The notes beneath the pieces were generated by a model. That model did not search any database, was not told the origin of the DNA, and saw nothing but the letters and a program-made list of their open reading frames with translations. The position numbers were made by a program, and so were the translations under genes. From Candidatus Skiveiella danica (GTDB lineage: Bacteria > Pseudomonadota > Gammaproteobacteria > Burkholderiales > Burkholderiaceae_C), in contig JADKHE010000005.1 of the NCBI GenBank assembly GCA_016721925.1, positions 1 to 64,000 of the forward strand: a stretch of DNA of 64,000 nt. Reading direction: 5' to 3'. Each line of letters begins with the position of its first letter. The stretch's first letter is position 1. Shown piece after piece: positions 44,925 to 53,202 of this stretch.

Positions 44925-45473
44925 CTAGAAAGACGAGCCCGGCTCGGCCAGGAAGGCGATCTCTTCGGGCGTGGAAACCCGCCCCAGGATCGCATTGCGA
45001 TGCGGGTAGCGACCGAAGCGCGCGATGATGGCCTGATGGCGCCGCTCGAAGGACAGTGAGCCTTCCAGCCCTGGCTGCGAGAACAGCGCCACGGCCTGCT
45101 CGTGAATCAGCCGCGACTCGCTGTGCATGTAGGGCATGTAGGCGAAGGCCCGCTGCGCCGGGGACAGGGCGCGGTCCTGGCCGGTGCGCACGAATTCCTG
45201 CGCCAGGCACAGCGCCTGCGGGTCCTGCGAGAATGCGCGCGGCGTGTCGCGCCAGACGTTGCGGGAGAACTGGTCCAGCACGATGATCTCGGCCAGCCGC
45301 CCTTCAGGCGCCTGCCGCCAGGCCTCCAGCTCACCGAGAATGGCCGCCTGCAGCGTGGCGCCGAAGCGCTCGCCGATGGCCGCATCGAGGGCCGGGTCCT
45401 TGGCAAAGCGCCGCGCGTCGTCCAGTTCGTTGAACCAGAAGTCCAGCACGGCCGAGGCTGATACGCCGGTCAT
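44925..45473 (-). CDS. DUF924-family protein
   Basis: 182 residues: LDFWF at the N-terminus, LAEIIVLDQFSRNVWRDTPRAFSQDPQAL, FAYMPYMHSE and RRHQAIIARFGRYPHRNAILGR, the signature of this helical family. Function unknown. Cytosolic. Confidence 0.9.
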   Translation of the reverse strand: MTGVSASAVLDFWFNELDDARRFAKDPALDAAIGERFGATLQAAILGELEAWRQAPEGRLAEIIVLDQFSRNVWRDTPRAFSQDPQALCLAQEFVRTGQDRALSPAQRAFAYMPYMHSESRLIHEQAVALFSQPGLEGSLSFERRHQAIIARFGRYPHRNAILGRVSTPEEIAFLAEPGSSF

Positions 45474-45519
45474 GCCGTGCCGCCTGCGCCGAGCGCGGCT
45501 TCACTGCTCATCCGCTGGC

Positions 45520-45666
45520 TCACTTGTTCTTCAGCTTGCCGCGCACTGGCACCACGGTTGTGACCGGCGGAGTGGGGCGGTCTGAAACGACCGGCGCCTT
45601 TGTGGGGGACTTGTCCTGCTTCGGCTTCTTCTTCAATTTCTCTGAGTGTTGCTCGCCTTTGGCCAT
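45520..45666 (-). CDS. Small basic protein
   Basis: 48 residues from ATG 45666, which follows GGAGG. Very rich in Lys and Pro (SEKLKKKPKQDKSPTKAP, PVRGKLKNK). No fold visible; probably disordered and nucleic-acid or anion binding. A longer upstream start is open but lacks an SD and looks random. Confidence 0.55.
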   Translation of the reverse strand: MAKGEQHSEKLKKKPKQDKSPTKAPVVSDRPTPPVTTVVPVRGKLKNK

Positions 45667-45762
45667 GGTGCCTCCGATGGGTGGATTGGGGAGACTTGCA
45701 TGGTACGGCAGAAACCCGGAAGGTCCGGATACCAGAAACAACCCCGTTCGCCGATTTCGGAA

Positions 45763-45817
45763 CAAAAATGGCACGATCCCAGCGTGATTGGGCCATCAAT
45801 TGCTATCAAAAAAATAG
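45763..45817 (+). repeat. Dispersed intergenic repeat, copy 6
   Basis: Begins CAAAAATGGCACGATCCCAG, then CGTGATTGGGCCATCAATTG and CTATCAAAAAAATAG. One of the best-preserved copies. It lies about 90 bases upstream of the TetR gene, same strand. Confidence 0.85.
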
Positions 45818-45852
45818 TTGATGGTGCTGTTCCTTCCCAACCTACAAGGCGC

Positions 45853-45881
45853 TTGACGCACCAAATCTTGTTCGATAGCAT
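45853..45881 (+). promoter_or_regulatory. Sigma-70-type promoter of the TetR operon
   Basis: TTGACG at 45853-45858, 17-base spacer, TAGCAT at 45876-45881. The expected start of transcription falls at about 45888, inside the operator just downstream. Confidence 0.5.
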
Positions 45882-45903
45882 CCATACCAACCAGTCGGTA
45901 TGG
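45882..45903. promoter_or_regulatory. TetR operator CCATACC-N8-GGTATGG
   Basis: Perfect 7-bp arms with an 8-bp centre (AACCAGTC), ending one base before the TetR start codon at 45905. The position between promoter and start makes autorepression likely, and the sequence resembles AACCAGTCGGT-type TetR sites. Confidence 0.65.
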
Positions 45904-45904
45904 T

Positions 45905-46573
45905 ATGAGTGCAGTCGCTTCCACCCCCCCGAAAACCGCTGCGAGCGCGGCGGATCCCCGCTCGCGCCTGCTCGATGCGGCCGTGCAGGTCATCCGGACC
46001 AAGGGTTACGCCGCCACCACAGTCGACGATGTCTGCGCGGCGGCGGGGGTGACCAAGGGCAGTTTTTTCCACCATTTCAAGAGCAAGGAAGCGATGGCGC
46101 TGGCTGCGGTGGAGCACTGGAACCGTGTCACCGGCAGCCTGTTCGCGCAGGCGCCCCACCAGCACCTGCCCGACCCGCGGGACCGCGTGCTCGCCTACCT
46201 CGATCTGCGCAAGGCGCTCATTCGTGGCGCGCCACCTGAATTCACCTGCCTGCTCGGCACGATGGTGCAGGAAACCTTTGAAACCTGGCCGCGCCTGCGC
46301 CAGGCCTGTGACGCCGGCATCCATGGCCACGCCCAGACGGTGGCGCGCGACCTGGCGCTGGCGAAGGCGCTGTACGCGCCGGACGCACCCTGGGACCCCG
46401 AGGCCCTGGCGCTGTTCACCCAGGCCACGCTGCAGGGCGCCTTCATCCTGGCCAAGGCGCAGGGCAGCGCCGACGTCGTGTTCCCGTGCATCGATCACCT
46501 GCGACAGCATGTCGCGCACCTGCTGGGCGCCGATGACGCGCCGGCTTTCACCCTGAAGGAGACTCCCCCATGA
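45905..46573 (+). CDS. TetR-family regulator
   Basis: 222 residues. N-terminal HTH at about 20-65: SRLLDAAVQVIRTKGYAATTVDDVCAAAGVTKGSFFHHFKSKEAMALAAVEHW. The C-terminal ligand domain is specific to its subgroup (FTCLLGTMVQETFETWPRLRQAC). A perfect operator overlaps its own leader. Its stop overlaps the start of the DUF1428 gene (ATGA). The operon continues with an SRPBCC and a VOC gene. Confidence 0.92.
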   Translation: MSAVASTPPKTAASAADPRSRLLDAAVQVIRTKGYAATTVDDVCAAAGVTKGSFFHHFKSKEAMALAAVEHWNRVTGSLFAQAPHQHLPDPRDRVLAYLDLRKALIRGAPPEFTCLLGTMVQETFETWPRLRQACDAGIHGHAQTVARDLALAKALYAPDAPWDPEALALFTQATLQGAFILAKAQGSADVVFPCIDHLRQHVAHLLGADDAPAFTLKETPP

Positions 46574-46923
46574 GCTATGTTGATGGATTCGTAACCCCGG
46601 TGCCGACCGCCAAGCGCGACGAGTACCGCCAGCATGCCGCAGACGTCGCGGTCCTGTTCCGCCAAGCGGGTGCCACCGCCGTCGTCGAGTGCTGGGGCGA
46701 TGACGTGCCGCCCGGCAAGCTCACCTCCTTCCCGCTGGCGGTCCAGTGCCGCGATGACGAGACGGTGGTGTTTTCCTGGGTCAGCTGGCCGTCGCGCGAG
46801 GTGCGTGATGCGGGCTGGAAGGCGGTAATGGCCGACCCGCACATGGCCGATGCCGAACGCACGATCCCGTTCGACGGCCGCCGGCTGATCTATGGCGGCT
46901 TTGAAGTCCTGCTGCAGGCCTGA
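46570..46923 (+). CDS. DUF1428-family protein
   Basis: 117 residues: MSYVDGFVTPVPTAKRDEYRQHAADVAVLFRQAGATAVVECWGDDVPPGKLTSFPLAVQCRDDETVVFSWVSWPSREVRDAGWKAVMADPHM. Ferredoxin-like dimeric barrel typical of DUF1428. Small-molecule binding or monooxygenase-like role is possible. Co-transcribed with the TetR gene. Confidence 0.9.
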   Translation: MSYVDGFVTPVPTAKRDEYRQHAADVAVLFRQAGATAVVECWGDDVPPGKLTSFPLAVQCRDDETVVFSWVSWPSREVRDAGWKAVMADPHMADAERTIPFDGRRLIYGGFEVLLQA

Positions 46924-46983
46924 TCGCTGACGGGCCCGGCCACGTGCCGACATCCGTTTCCCCCAACCACAAGGAAAGCCCCC

Positions 46984-47463
46984 ATGGCCGAAACCGCCGC
47001 TGACACCACCGCCGTGCATGAACTCGTGATCACCCGCCTGATCCCCGTGCCGCGCCACCAACTCTTTCGATGCTGGACCGAACCGGCACTGATCACGCAA
47101 TGGTTCACGCCACCGCCCTGGAAGACCATTCACGCCGAGACGGACGTTCGCGCCGGGGGCTCAAGCCTCATCATCATGCAGGGGCCGGACGGCACGCAGA
47201 TGCCCAACCGGGGCGTGTACCTCGAAGTGGTGCCGAACGAGCGGCTGGTGTTCACCGACGCCTTCACCTCGGCCTGGGTGCCGTCGGCCAAACCGTTCTT
47301 CACCGGCATCCTGACCTTCGAGGACGAGGCCGGCCAGACCCGCTACACCGCACGGGCCCGGCACTGGAACGCCGAAGACAACGCCGCCCACGAGGCCATG
47401 GGCTTCTACCAGGGCTGGGGCATCGCCACCGACCAGCTCGCCGCGCTGGCGGCCACCCTGTAA
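46984..47463 (+). CDS. SRPBCC/AHSA1-family protein
   Basis: 159 residues. START-like fold of the AHSA1 group: VITRLIPVPRHQLFRCWTEPALITQWFTPPPWKT ... GGVYLEVVPNERLVFTDAF ... LTFEDEAGQTRYTARARHW ... MGFYQGWGIATDQLAAL. Binds hydrophobic ligands in other members. Follows DUF1428 by 60 bases. Confidence 0.9.
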   Translation: MAETAADTTAVHELVITRLIPVPRHQLFRCWTEPALITQWFTPPPWKTIHAETDVRAGGSSLIIMQGPDGTQMPNRGVYLEVVPNERLVFTDAFTSAWVPSAKPFFTGILTFEDEAGQTRYTARARHWNAEDNAAHEAMGFYQGWGIATDQLAALAATL

Positions 47464-47506
47464 ACCCGTTTTACCGCCCACACAACCCACCCGAGGAGAC
47501 CTCGCC

Positions 47507-47902
47507 ATGAATCCCGTCGTTCATTTTGAAATGCCGTATGACAACCGCCAGCGCATGGCGGCCTTCTACCAGTCCGCCTTTGGCTGGCAGACCCAGATGC
47601 TGGGCGAGGAGATGGGCCACTACGTGGTGGCGCACACCACCGAAACGGTGGACGGCATGGTCAGCACGCCCGGCACGATCAATGGTGGCTTCTGCGAGCG
47701 CAAGCCTGAGTGGCCGGCGCAGCACCCGTCGGTCGTGATCGCGGTGGACGACATCGGCGCCGCGATGCAGCAGGTGGCGGCGGCGGGCGGTGAAGTGCTA
47801 GGCGAACCGATGGAGATTCCCGGCATCGGCCAGTACGTGTCGTTCACGGACACCGAGGGCAACCGCGTCAGCATGCTGCAGCCGTTGACGCGCCCGGCCT
47901 GA
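47507..47902 (+). CDS. VOC-family (glyoxalase/bleomycin-resistance-like) protein
   Basis: 131 residues: VVHFEMPYDNRQRMAAFYQSAFGWQTQML ... SVVIAVDDIGAAMQQVAAAGGEVLGEPMEIPGIGQYVSFTDTEGNRVSMLQP. The VOC fold with putative metal ligands His (VHFEM) and Glu (acidic positions near the end) is present. Last gene of the TetR operon. The set DUF1428-SRPBCC-VOC is a recurring group whose role is unclear. Confidence 0.88.
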   Translation: MNPVVHFEMPYDNRQRMAAFYQSAFGWQTQMLGEEMGHYVVAHTTETVDGMVSTPGTINGGFCERKPEWPAQHPSVVIAVDDIGAAMQQVAAAGGEVLGEPMEIPGIGQYVSFTDTEGNRVSMLQPLTRPA

Positions 47903-47935
47903 GCGTCTTCCGCAGCGCCACCCCCGGCGGCGCGG

Positions 47936-48418
47936 TCAGCGTGCGCGAAGCCCGTGCGCAAGCGCGCCCAGGCTGATGCCGCCGAGCGCCCACAACAGGT
48001 CCCAGTTGCCGGTGCCCAGGCCTGCGATGGCCGGGCCGGGGCAGACGCCGCACAGGCCCCAGCCCACACCGAACAGCGCGGCGCCAAGGGCGGTGTCGCG
48101 GTTCCAGCTGCTGGGGTGGCGATGGAAATGGTCGTCCAGCACCGGACGTGCCATCAGGCGCGGCGCCAGCTGGTAGACCAGCACAACCACCATCACGGCG
48201 CCGCCCATCACCAGCAGCAGGCCCCAGTCCTGGAAGCGCAGAAAGCTCAGCACCACCTCGGGGCGGATCATCCCTGCATAGGACAGCCCGAAACCGAACA
48301 GCGCGCCCGAGGCCAGCGTGGCCAGCGCGCGAAAGAGGTTGATCGGGCTCGCTGGGGTGGCTTCGCGCTTGGGCGCAGCGGCGGGAGCCGGCTTGGCAAG
48401 GCCTGGCGCGCCGCTCAT
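47936..48418 (-). CDS. YeeE/YedE-family membrane protein (DUF6691 type)
   Basis: 160 residues. Four hydrophobic segments (LATLASGALFGFGLSYAGMI, GLLLVMGGAVMVVVLVYQLA, AALFGVGWGLCGVCPGPAI, LLWALGGISLGALAHGL) with the family Cys motif GVGWGLCGVCPGPA. This half-size protein pairs with a second YeeE/YedE-family half. The pair transports thiosulfate or sulfur compounds in known systems. Its start overlaps the stop of the upstream partner (ATGA), which is broken. Confidence 0.88.
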   Translation of the reverse strand: MSGAPGLAKPAPAAAPKREATPASPINLFRALATLASGALFGFGLSYAGMIRPEVVLSFLRFQDWGLLLVMGGAVMVVVLVYQLAPRLMARPVLDDHFHRHPSSWNRDTALGAALFGVGWGLCGVCPGPAIAGLGTGNWDLLWALGGISLGALAHGLRAR

Positions 48419-48889
48419 GGCAGCCACCTCGCCGCCAGGTTGGCCGTGAGAAAGGCCGTGCCCATGAAGGTCGCCACTGCCATCAGAGAGGGAAGCTGCA
48501 GCGAACCCAGCCCGCAGATGCCATGGCCCGAGGTGCAGCCATTGCCAAGCCGCGCGCCATAGCCCACGAAGAAGCCGCCCACGACGAGCTGCCAGGTGGG
48601 CACCGCCGTGGCCTGCGGCTGGCCGCCGGCAACGCCCAGCCACCACAGCAGGGCGCCCAGTATCAGCCCGGCCGCGTGCCACCAGCCGCCAGCCACGTGA
48701 ACCCACGAAGCGCGCCTGCTCGAAAAAGGGCCGCTGCACCGCATAGTACTAGGTGCTCGAGAACACGGTGCTCATGCCGCCGATGCGGCCGGTCAGGACG
48801 AACAACAGCGCCACACCGGCACCCGCCAGCAAACCGCCGGCCAGGTAGTGCTGCCAGCCGAGGGGAAAAAGGGAAAGGCTCAAAGTCAT
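48415..48889 (-). pseudogene. YeeE/YedE-family partner, broken by stop and frameshift
   Basis: From ATG 48889 the frame reads MTLSLSLFPLGWQHYLAGGLLAGAGVALLFVL then an in-frame TAG at 48749-48751, in place of a Trp-like position in MSTVFSST*YYAVQRPFF. A one-base insertion near 48683 (CTG-G-TGG) shifts the frame again. The remaining C-terminal half (VPTWQLVVGGFFVGYGARLGNGCTSGHGICGLG) carries the Cys motif. With its partner it would form the sulfur-transport unit. Two independent lesions make a dead gene likely. The IS30 element lies about 95 bases upstream of its start. Confidence 0.75.
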
Positions 48890-48982
48890 GGGCGTGGATT
48901 ATCGGCGGGTTGCCGATGCGCCGTGTCGCGCCGCCTCAGAGACCCGACAATGGCATCAGAACAGCATCAACCCCGGGCCCCC

Positions 48983-50084
48983 TCAAATTCCAAGTGCAAC
49001 ACCCCATTTCAGAACTGGAGGTTCAGCATGAAGGAAGATCGGAAATACGAACACTTGAGCTATGAGGAACGCAGCACCATAGCGTTGGGGTTACAGCAGG
49101 GGATGAGCGGTGGGCCATTGCCCGAGCGCTTGACGCTCGCCCTCGACCATCAGTCAGGAAAGCCGGCGCAATGCGCCGGCAGCCCCCTACAACTGCAAGT
49201 TTGCCCAGCAGCGCTACGAGCGCAGACGCAGGTACAGCCGCCCACAGTCCAAGCTGGCACCTGAGTCGACCTTGTTCAAACAGGTCTGTCGACTGCTGCG
49301 CAGGCTCTGGTCGCCCGAGCAGATTGCCGGGCACCTGGCTACAGTGCATGGCACAGATCAGAGCCAGCGCGTGTCACACGAAACCATCTACACCTGTATC
49401 TATGCCCAACCCAAGGGGAGCTACGCCGCGAACTCATCGCCTGCCTGCGCATGGCGCGCGCCAAACGCTGGCCCGCGCTCACGCGGCACGGACCGCCGAG
49501 GCGAGATTGCCGATCTGCTGAGCATCCATGTGCGCCCGCCACAGATCAACGAGCGTCAGTTTCCTGGTCACTGGGAGGGAGACCTGATCAAGGGTGCCGG
49601 CAACCCCAGCGCCGTGGGCACGCTGGTGGAGCGCAGCAGCCGGCTGCTGATGCTGGCCAAGCTGCCCCATCCCCAGCCGGCCACGGCCGCACATGTGCTG
49701 CAGGCCTTCAGCGACAAGCTGCTGAGCATCGCCCAACCCATGCGCCAGTCGCTGACTTATGACCGCGGCAAAGAGATGGCCTGTCATCGCCAACTGAGCG
49801 AACGCACGGGTATCGCCGTGTACTTCTGCGATCCGCACAGTCCCTGGCAACGTGGCACCAACGAGAACACCAACGGACTGGTGCGTCAGTACCCGCCCAA
49901 GGGCACCGACCTGTCTGGCTACAGTCAGGAGCAACTCGATGCCATCGCCGACGAGATCAACAACAGGCCTCGTAAAACCCTCGGATGGGCCTCGCCCATT
50001 GAGGTCTATCGCGCTTATCTGGGAAAACTGGCCAATGACTCACCGGCTATCCAGTAAGCTCCCACTGTTGCACTTGGATTTGAG
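48983..50084 (+). mobile_element. IS30-family insertion sequence
   Basis: Roughly 1.1 kb, bounded by imperfect terminal inverted repeats: left TCAAATTCCAAGTGCAAC (from 48983) and right, on the other strand, TCAAATCCAAGTGCAAC (to 50084). The single inside gene is an IS30-type transposase. No target duplication could be settled by eye. The right end lies 14 bases from a partial dispersed repeat. Confidence 0.8.
49028..50057 (+). pseudogene. IS30-family transposase, several frameshifts
   Basis: ATG 49028 starts YEHLSYEERSTIALGLQQGMS, the N-terminal HTH of IS30 transposases. Indels near 49110-49170 disrupt the helix-turn-helix, and a compensating pair near 49425-49485 garbles about 20 residues. 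From about 49185 to 50057 most of the protein is readable: WSPEQIAGHL, VSHETIYTCIY, WEGDLIKG (first Asp), LTYDRGKEM (second Asp), CDPHSPWQRGTNENTNGLVRQYPPKGTD (with Glu), and NNRPRKTLGWASPIE. The DDE triad is intact, but the frame is not, so the element should not move by itself. Confidence 0.8.
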
Positions 50085-50098
50085 ACCGCCCCGCCTCT

Positions 50099-50128
50099 TG
50101 CGGTCGTATCTTGCTATCAAAATTGATA
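50099..50128 (+). repeat. Dispersed intergenic repeat, partial copy
   Basis: Only the 3' half is recognisable: TGCGGTCGTATCTTGCTATC then AAAATTGATA. It lies 14 bases beyond the right end of the IS30 element. Confidence 0.45.
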
Positions 50129-50132
50129 ACCC

Positions 50133-51024
50133 TCAGGCATCCAGAAACAGCGCCGGGTCCACCATGGTGCGGTTCAGCATCACGCCCCAGTGCAGGTGCG
50201 GGCCCGTCACGCGGCCGGTGGCGCCCACGGCGCCCAGGCGCTCGCCGGTGGCCAGCGCGTCGCCCAACTTCACGTCGATGGCGCTCAGGTGGCACATCAT
50301 GCTCAGCAGCCCGCCGCCGTGGTCCAGCCAGACGGTCTGGCCGTTGAAGAAATAGTCGCCGGTGTCGATCACCCGCCCCGGCAAGGGCGCCACCACCGGC
50401 GTGCCGGTGGCCGCGGCGATGTCCATGCCGCTGTGCGGGGCGCGCGGCTGGCCGTTGAACACCCGCCGCAACCCGAAGGAGCTGGAGCGGCGTCCCGGCA
50501 CCGGCACCTGCATGTGCAGGTCGGCCGCGCGCGGGAAGGGCTCGCGGAAGGTCTCCATCACCTGCTGCTGGTGCGCGCGCTCGCGCTCGTGGCGCGCCAG
50601 GTCGTCGGGGGCAAGGTCCACCGTGCGGGGCGACACCGTCAGGCGCTGCTCCACGTAGCGTTTGGGCCTGATGTCATAGCCCAGCGTGCGTTCCGCATCG
50701 GCCGCGCGCACCACAATCTTTGCCGCGCCCGGCGTGGCCGACAGCGGGATGCCGACGATGGCGGTCCACGCGCGTGCGTCGCCCAGCACCAGCACCGGCA
50801 CCTCTGCGGCAAACGCCTGCGGGCGCGTCGACGCTGGCCCCAGGGCCAGGCGCGCAATGCCGCCGGGCACCGGCGAGGCGATTGGCCAGGCGGTGGGGGG
50901 GTGATCCGCAGGATTGGCGGGTTGGGCGGCCTTGGCGGCGTGGGCGTCCAGCATGGGTGCCAGCGCGCCCCGCGGCGGCCAGCAGGGCGGTGCGCCGGGT
51001 GAAGGCGAGGGGTCTTGGGTTCAC
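50133..51024 (-). pseudogene. Exported M23 metallopeptidase, one frameshift in the signal peptide
   Basis: GTG 51024 directly follows the upstream stop (TGAGTG) and begins MNPRPLAFTRRTALLAAAG. One extra base near 50969 shifts the frame. The intended continuation LAPMLDAHAAKAAQPANPA is the rest of the leader. The rest is intact: GRRSSSFGLRRVFNGQPRAPHSGMDIAA (HxxxD zinc motif), PLPGRVIDTGDYFFNGQTVWLDHG, and TGPHLHWGVMLN (HxH). An internal ATG at 50954 gives a 273-residue protein without export signal. The enzyme should cleave cell-wall peptide crosslinks. The indel sits in a GGGGC run, as in other frameshifts here. Confidence 0.75.
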
Positions 51025-51645
51025 TCAGGTCTGCCGGTAGCGCTCCAGCATCTGCGCCTGGTTCTCGAACACCGTGTCCGGGCCCATGCGCTCGCCGATC
51101 TGGTCGCGCAGCATCTCGCCCATGCTGGGCAGGATGGTGCGTTCCACGTGGCGGCTGGCATCCCACAGCGCCGAGCGCATCAGCGCCTTGGCGCAATGCA
51201 GGTAGCTGGCCTGCACCGTCACGCGGATCACCAGCGCGGGCACGCGGCGCGCATCGGCGCAGCGCTCGCGCTCGCCGGCATCGGTGGACAGCACCGCGCG
51301 GCCGTTGACGCGCAGCGTCTCGTCCACACCGGGCACCAGAAACAGCAGACCAATCTGGCCGGTCTGGATGATGTTTTCCAGCGTGTCCAGCCGGTTGTTG
51401 CCCGGCGCGTCAGGGATCAGCAGCGTGCCGGCCTCCACCACCTTCACGAAACCCGGTTCGCCACCGCGCGGCGAGGCGTCCATGGCCCCGTCGGCCCCGC
51501 TGCTGGCCAGCACCACAAGCGGCGCCAGCCCGATGAAGCGCACAGCGTGTGCATCGAGTTGCGGCAGCTCCTTCTTGACCGACCGCTCGCGCGCGGGGCC
51601 GTAGAGAGCGCGCAGGTCGTCGATTCGGGTGATGAGGGTGCTCAT
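51025..51645 (-). CDS. PPOX-family FMN-binding protein (MSMEG_1061-like)
   Basis: 206 residues. Split-barrel FMN fold of the pyridoxamine-phosphate-oxidase family: FIGLAPLVVLASSGADGAMDASPRGGEPGFVKVVEAGTLLIPDAPGNNRLDTLENIIQTGQIGLLFLVPGVDETLRVNGRAVLSTD. Probable flavin or heme-type redox enzyme, or a cofactor F420-like relative. It overlaps the DUF2145 gene by four bases (ATGA) and is followed at once by the M23 gene. Confidence 0.88.
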   Translation of the reverse strand: MSTLITRIDDLRALYGPARERSVKKELPQLDAHAVRFIGLAPLVVLASSGADGAMDASPRGGEPGFVKVVEAGTLLIPDAPGNNRLDTLENIIQTGQIGLLFLVPGVDETLRVNGRAVLSTDAGERERCADARRVPALVIRVTVQASYLHCAKALMRSALWDASRHVERTILPSMGEMLRDQIGERMGPDTVFENQAQMLERYRQT

Positions 51646-52601
51646 AACAGGTCTCCGGTGGTCGTGGCCGCCATGGTACGACCGCCGCCGGTCAGCGCAA
51701 CGACCTCGTCACCCGGCCCCGGCTGGCAACCGGCCGCGATCGGTGTCCAGCCGCGATGGATGACCACCTGCGTGGCGGTGTAGCAGAGCTCGATGCGCCG
51801 GGCGTCGGGGACCTGCTGGCGCACGAAGCCCTCGATCGACGCCGGCATGCTCACGCGAAAACGCGCAGCCGCGAGGTCATCGACGGGGTGGTCGTCGGTG
51901 TGCAGCCAGCGGATCTGCCCGGCCAGCCACACCAGCGGCTGCCAGCCCACGACCAGCTCGGTGGGCGTGTAGCCGGCCTCGATCAGCGCCTGCTGCGCGC
52001 GCGTGCGGTTCTCGCCGGCGTCGGCGGCGGGTGCCCACGCGCTGGCCATCAGCTCGGCCAGCCACTGGTTGCAGTTCTGGTAGCGGGTGCTGAAGGCGTA
52101 GGCATTGGCGCTGTAGGTGTCGCCCAGCAGCTTGAGCGCCTGCTGGTCGTCGCGCGTGGCGCGTTCGATCGGCGCGGCGGCCGCATTGGGCAGCAGCACG
52201 ATCGACAGGTAGCCCTCGTCCGGATCGTTGGCGCCCATCACGAAGCCGCTCATGCCCTGGTCGAACAGGCGCGGGCGCTGCTCGTCGCAGGCGTAATAGA
52301 GCTGGCGCACCGACCAGGGGGCGTTGTCGCTGGCCTTCAGGCTGACGCCGGCATGGGAGTAGCGCTGGTCCAGGCGCTGCAGCGCCAGCCCCGAGCGCGA
52401 CACCAGCGCCATCTGCGCGCCGGACTGGTCCAGCTCCGCCTTCACGAGCGCGGCGACCTGGATCAGACGGTCCTGCGCCGCAGCGCCGGGCTCGGACGGA
52501 CCGTGGCAGAAATCGAGCGAGGCGCCCAGGCTGGCGCAGGCGATCAGCGCCAGGCCGAGCGCAAGCGCGCTACGCACAATGACGATTCGGCGTTCAGGCA
52601 C
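51642..52601 (-). CDS. DUF2145-family exported protein
   Basis: 319 residues if GTG 52601 is used, which overlaps the upstream gene. A GTG at 52577 is the alternative. Signal peptide SALALGLALIACASLGAS. The mature part has paired Cys (DFCHG, YYACDE, QNCNQW, ELCYTA) and the stretches SGFVMGANDPDEGYLSIVLLP and NCNQWLAELMASAW typical of DUF2145, a family of exported proteins of unknown role. It is in the middle of a four-gene overlapping operon. Confidence 0.82.
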   Translation of the reverse strand: MPERRIVIVRSALALGLALIACASLGASLDFCHGPSEPGAAAQDRLIQVAALVKAELDQSGAQMALVSRSGLALQRLDQRYSHAGVSLKASDNAPWSVRQLYYACDEQRPRLFDQGMSGFVMGANDPDEGYLSIVLLPNAAAAPIERATRDDQQALKLLGDTYSANAYAFSTRYQNCNQWLAELMASAWAPAADAGENRTRAQQALIEAGYTPTELVVGWQPLVWLAGQIRWLHTDDHPVDDLAAARFRVSMPASIEGFVRQQVPDARRIELCYTATQVVIHRGWTPIAAGCQPGPGDEVVALTGGGRTMAATTTGDLL

Positions 52602-53082
52602 CGACCGGGCGGCTGGCCAGTTCGCGGTACCAGGCGTCGTCCAGCACGAGGTAGAAGGGCGCCTGCGCGCCGGTGGCGCCGGTGGCAAAGGCCAGCCCGT
52701 AGGGCCGGTGCTCGGCGGTGATCACCTGCCCGACCGCCAGCCGCGCGCGCTCGGCCGTTTCGCGCGGCAGCGTCAGCGTGAAACCGGTCGGTGCGGGCGT
52801 CCCGGTGGTCGCGGCCGCCACCGGCGCCAGGCGCAGCTGCACCTGGTCCGGCTGGTCGGCCAGCGCCACCATCTCGACCAGGGTGTAGGGGCCCTGGGCC
52901 ACCTTGTCTTTGGACGACGAGGAGCCGTCGCTGGACTTGCCCAGCGAGGTCGACGAGCTGCCGAGCGAGGCGGAGGTCGAGCTGGCCGCCGACGAGGTGC
53001 TGTCGGCCAGGGCGGCCCCGGTGGCCAGGGCCAGCGCCAGGGCGGTGGCGGCGGGCCGGGCGTGCTTCAGGAAGTGCTGCAT
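52594..53082 (-). CDS. Exported Ser-rich protein of unknown function
   Basis: 162 residues. Signal peptide to about 26, then a 35-residue Ser-rich linker (STSSAASSTSASLGSSSTSLGKSSDGSSSSKD), then a small domain (GPYTLVEMVALADQPDQVQLRLAP ... VGQVITAEHRPYGLAFATG). Secreted or outer-membrane tethered by the look of the linker. First gene of the four-gene operon. It pairs with DUF2145, which hints at a joint envelope function. Confidence 0.7.
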   Translation of the reverse strand: MQHFLKHARPAATALALALATGAALADSTSSAASSTSASLGSSSTSLGKSSDGSSSSKDKVAQGPYTLVEMVALADQPDQVQLRLAPVAAATTGTPAPTGFTLTLPRETAERARLAVGQVITAEHRPYGLAFATGATGAQAPFYLVLDDAWYRELASRPVGA

Positions 53083-53202
53083 GAAGGTCGGGTTGAGAGT
53101 GGATCGATGCGATCAAGCATAGCGGCATTGGCGCGCGGACGCCGCCGGGCGCGCCGGCGCAGGCCCTGTGCTAGAGTGAATTTCAAACACCGAGGAGACC
53201 CC

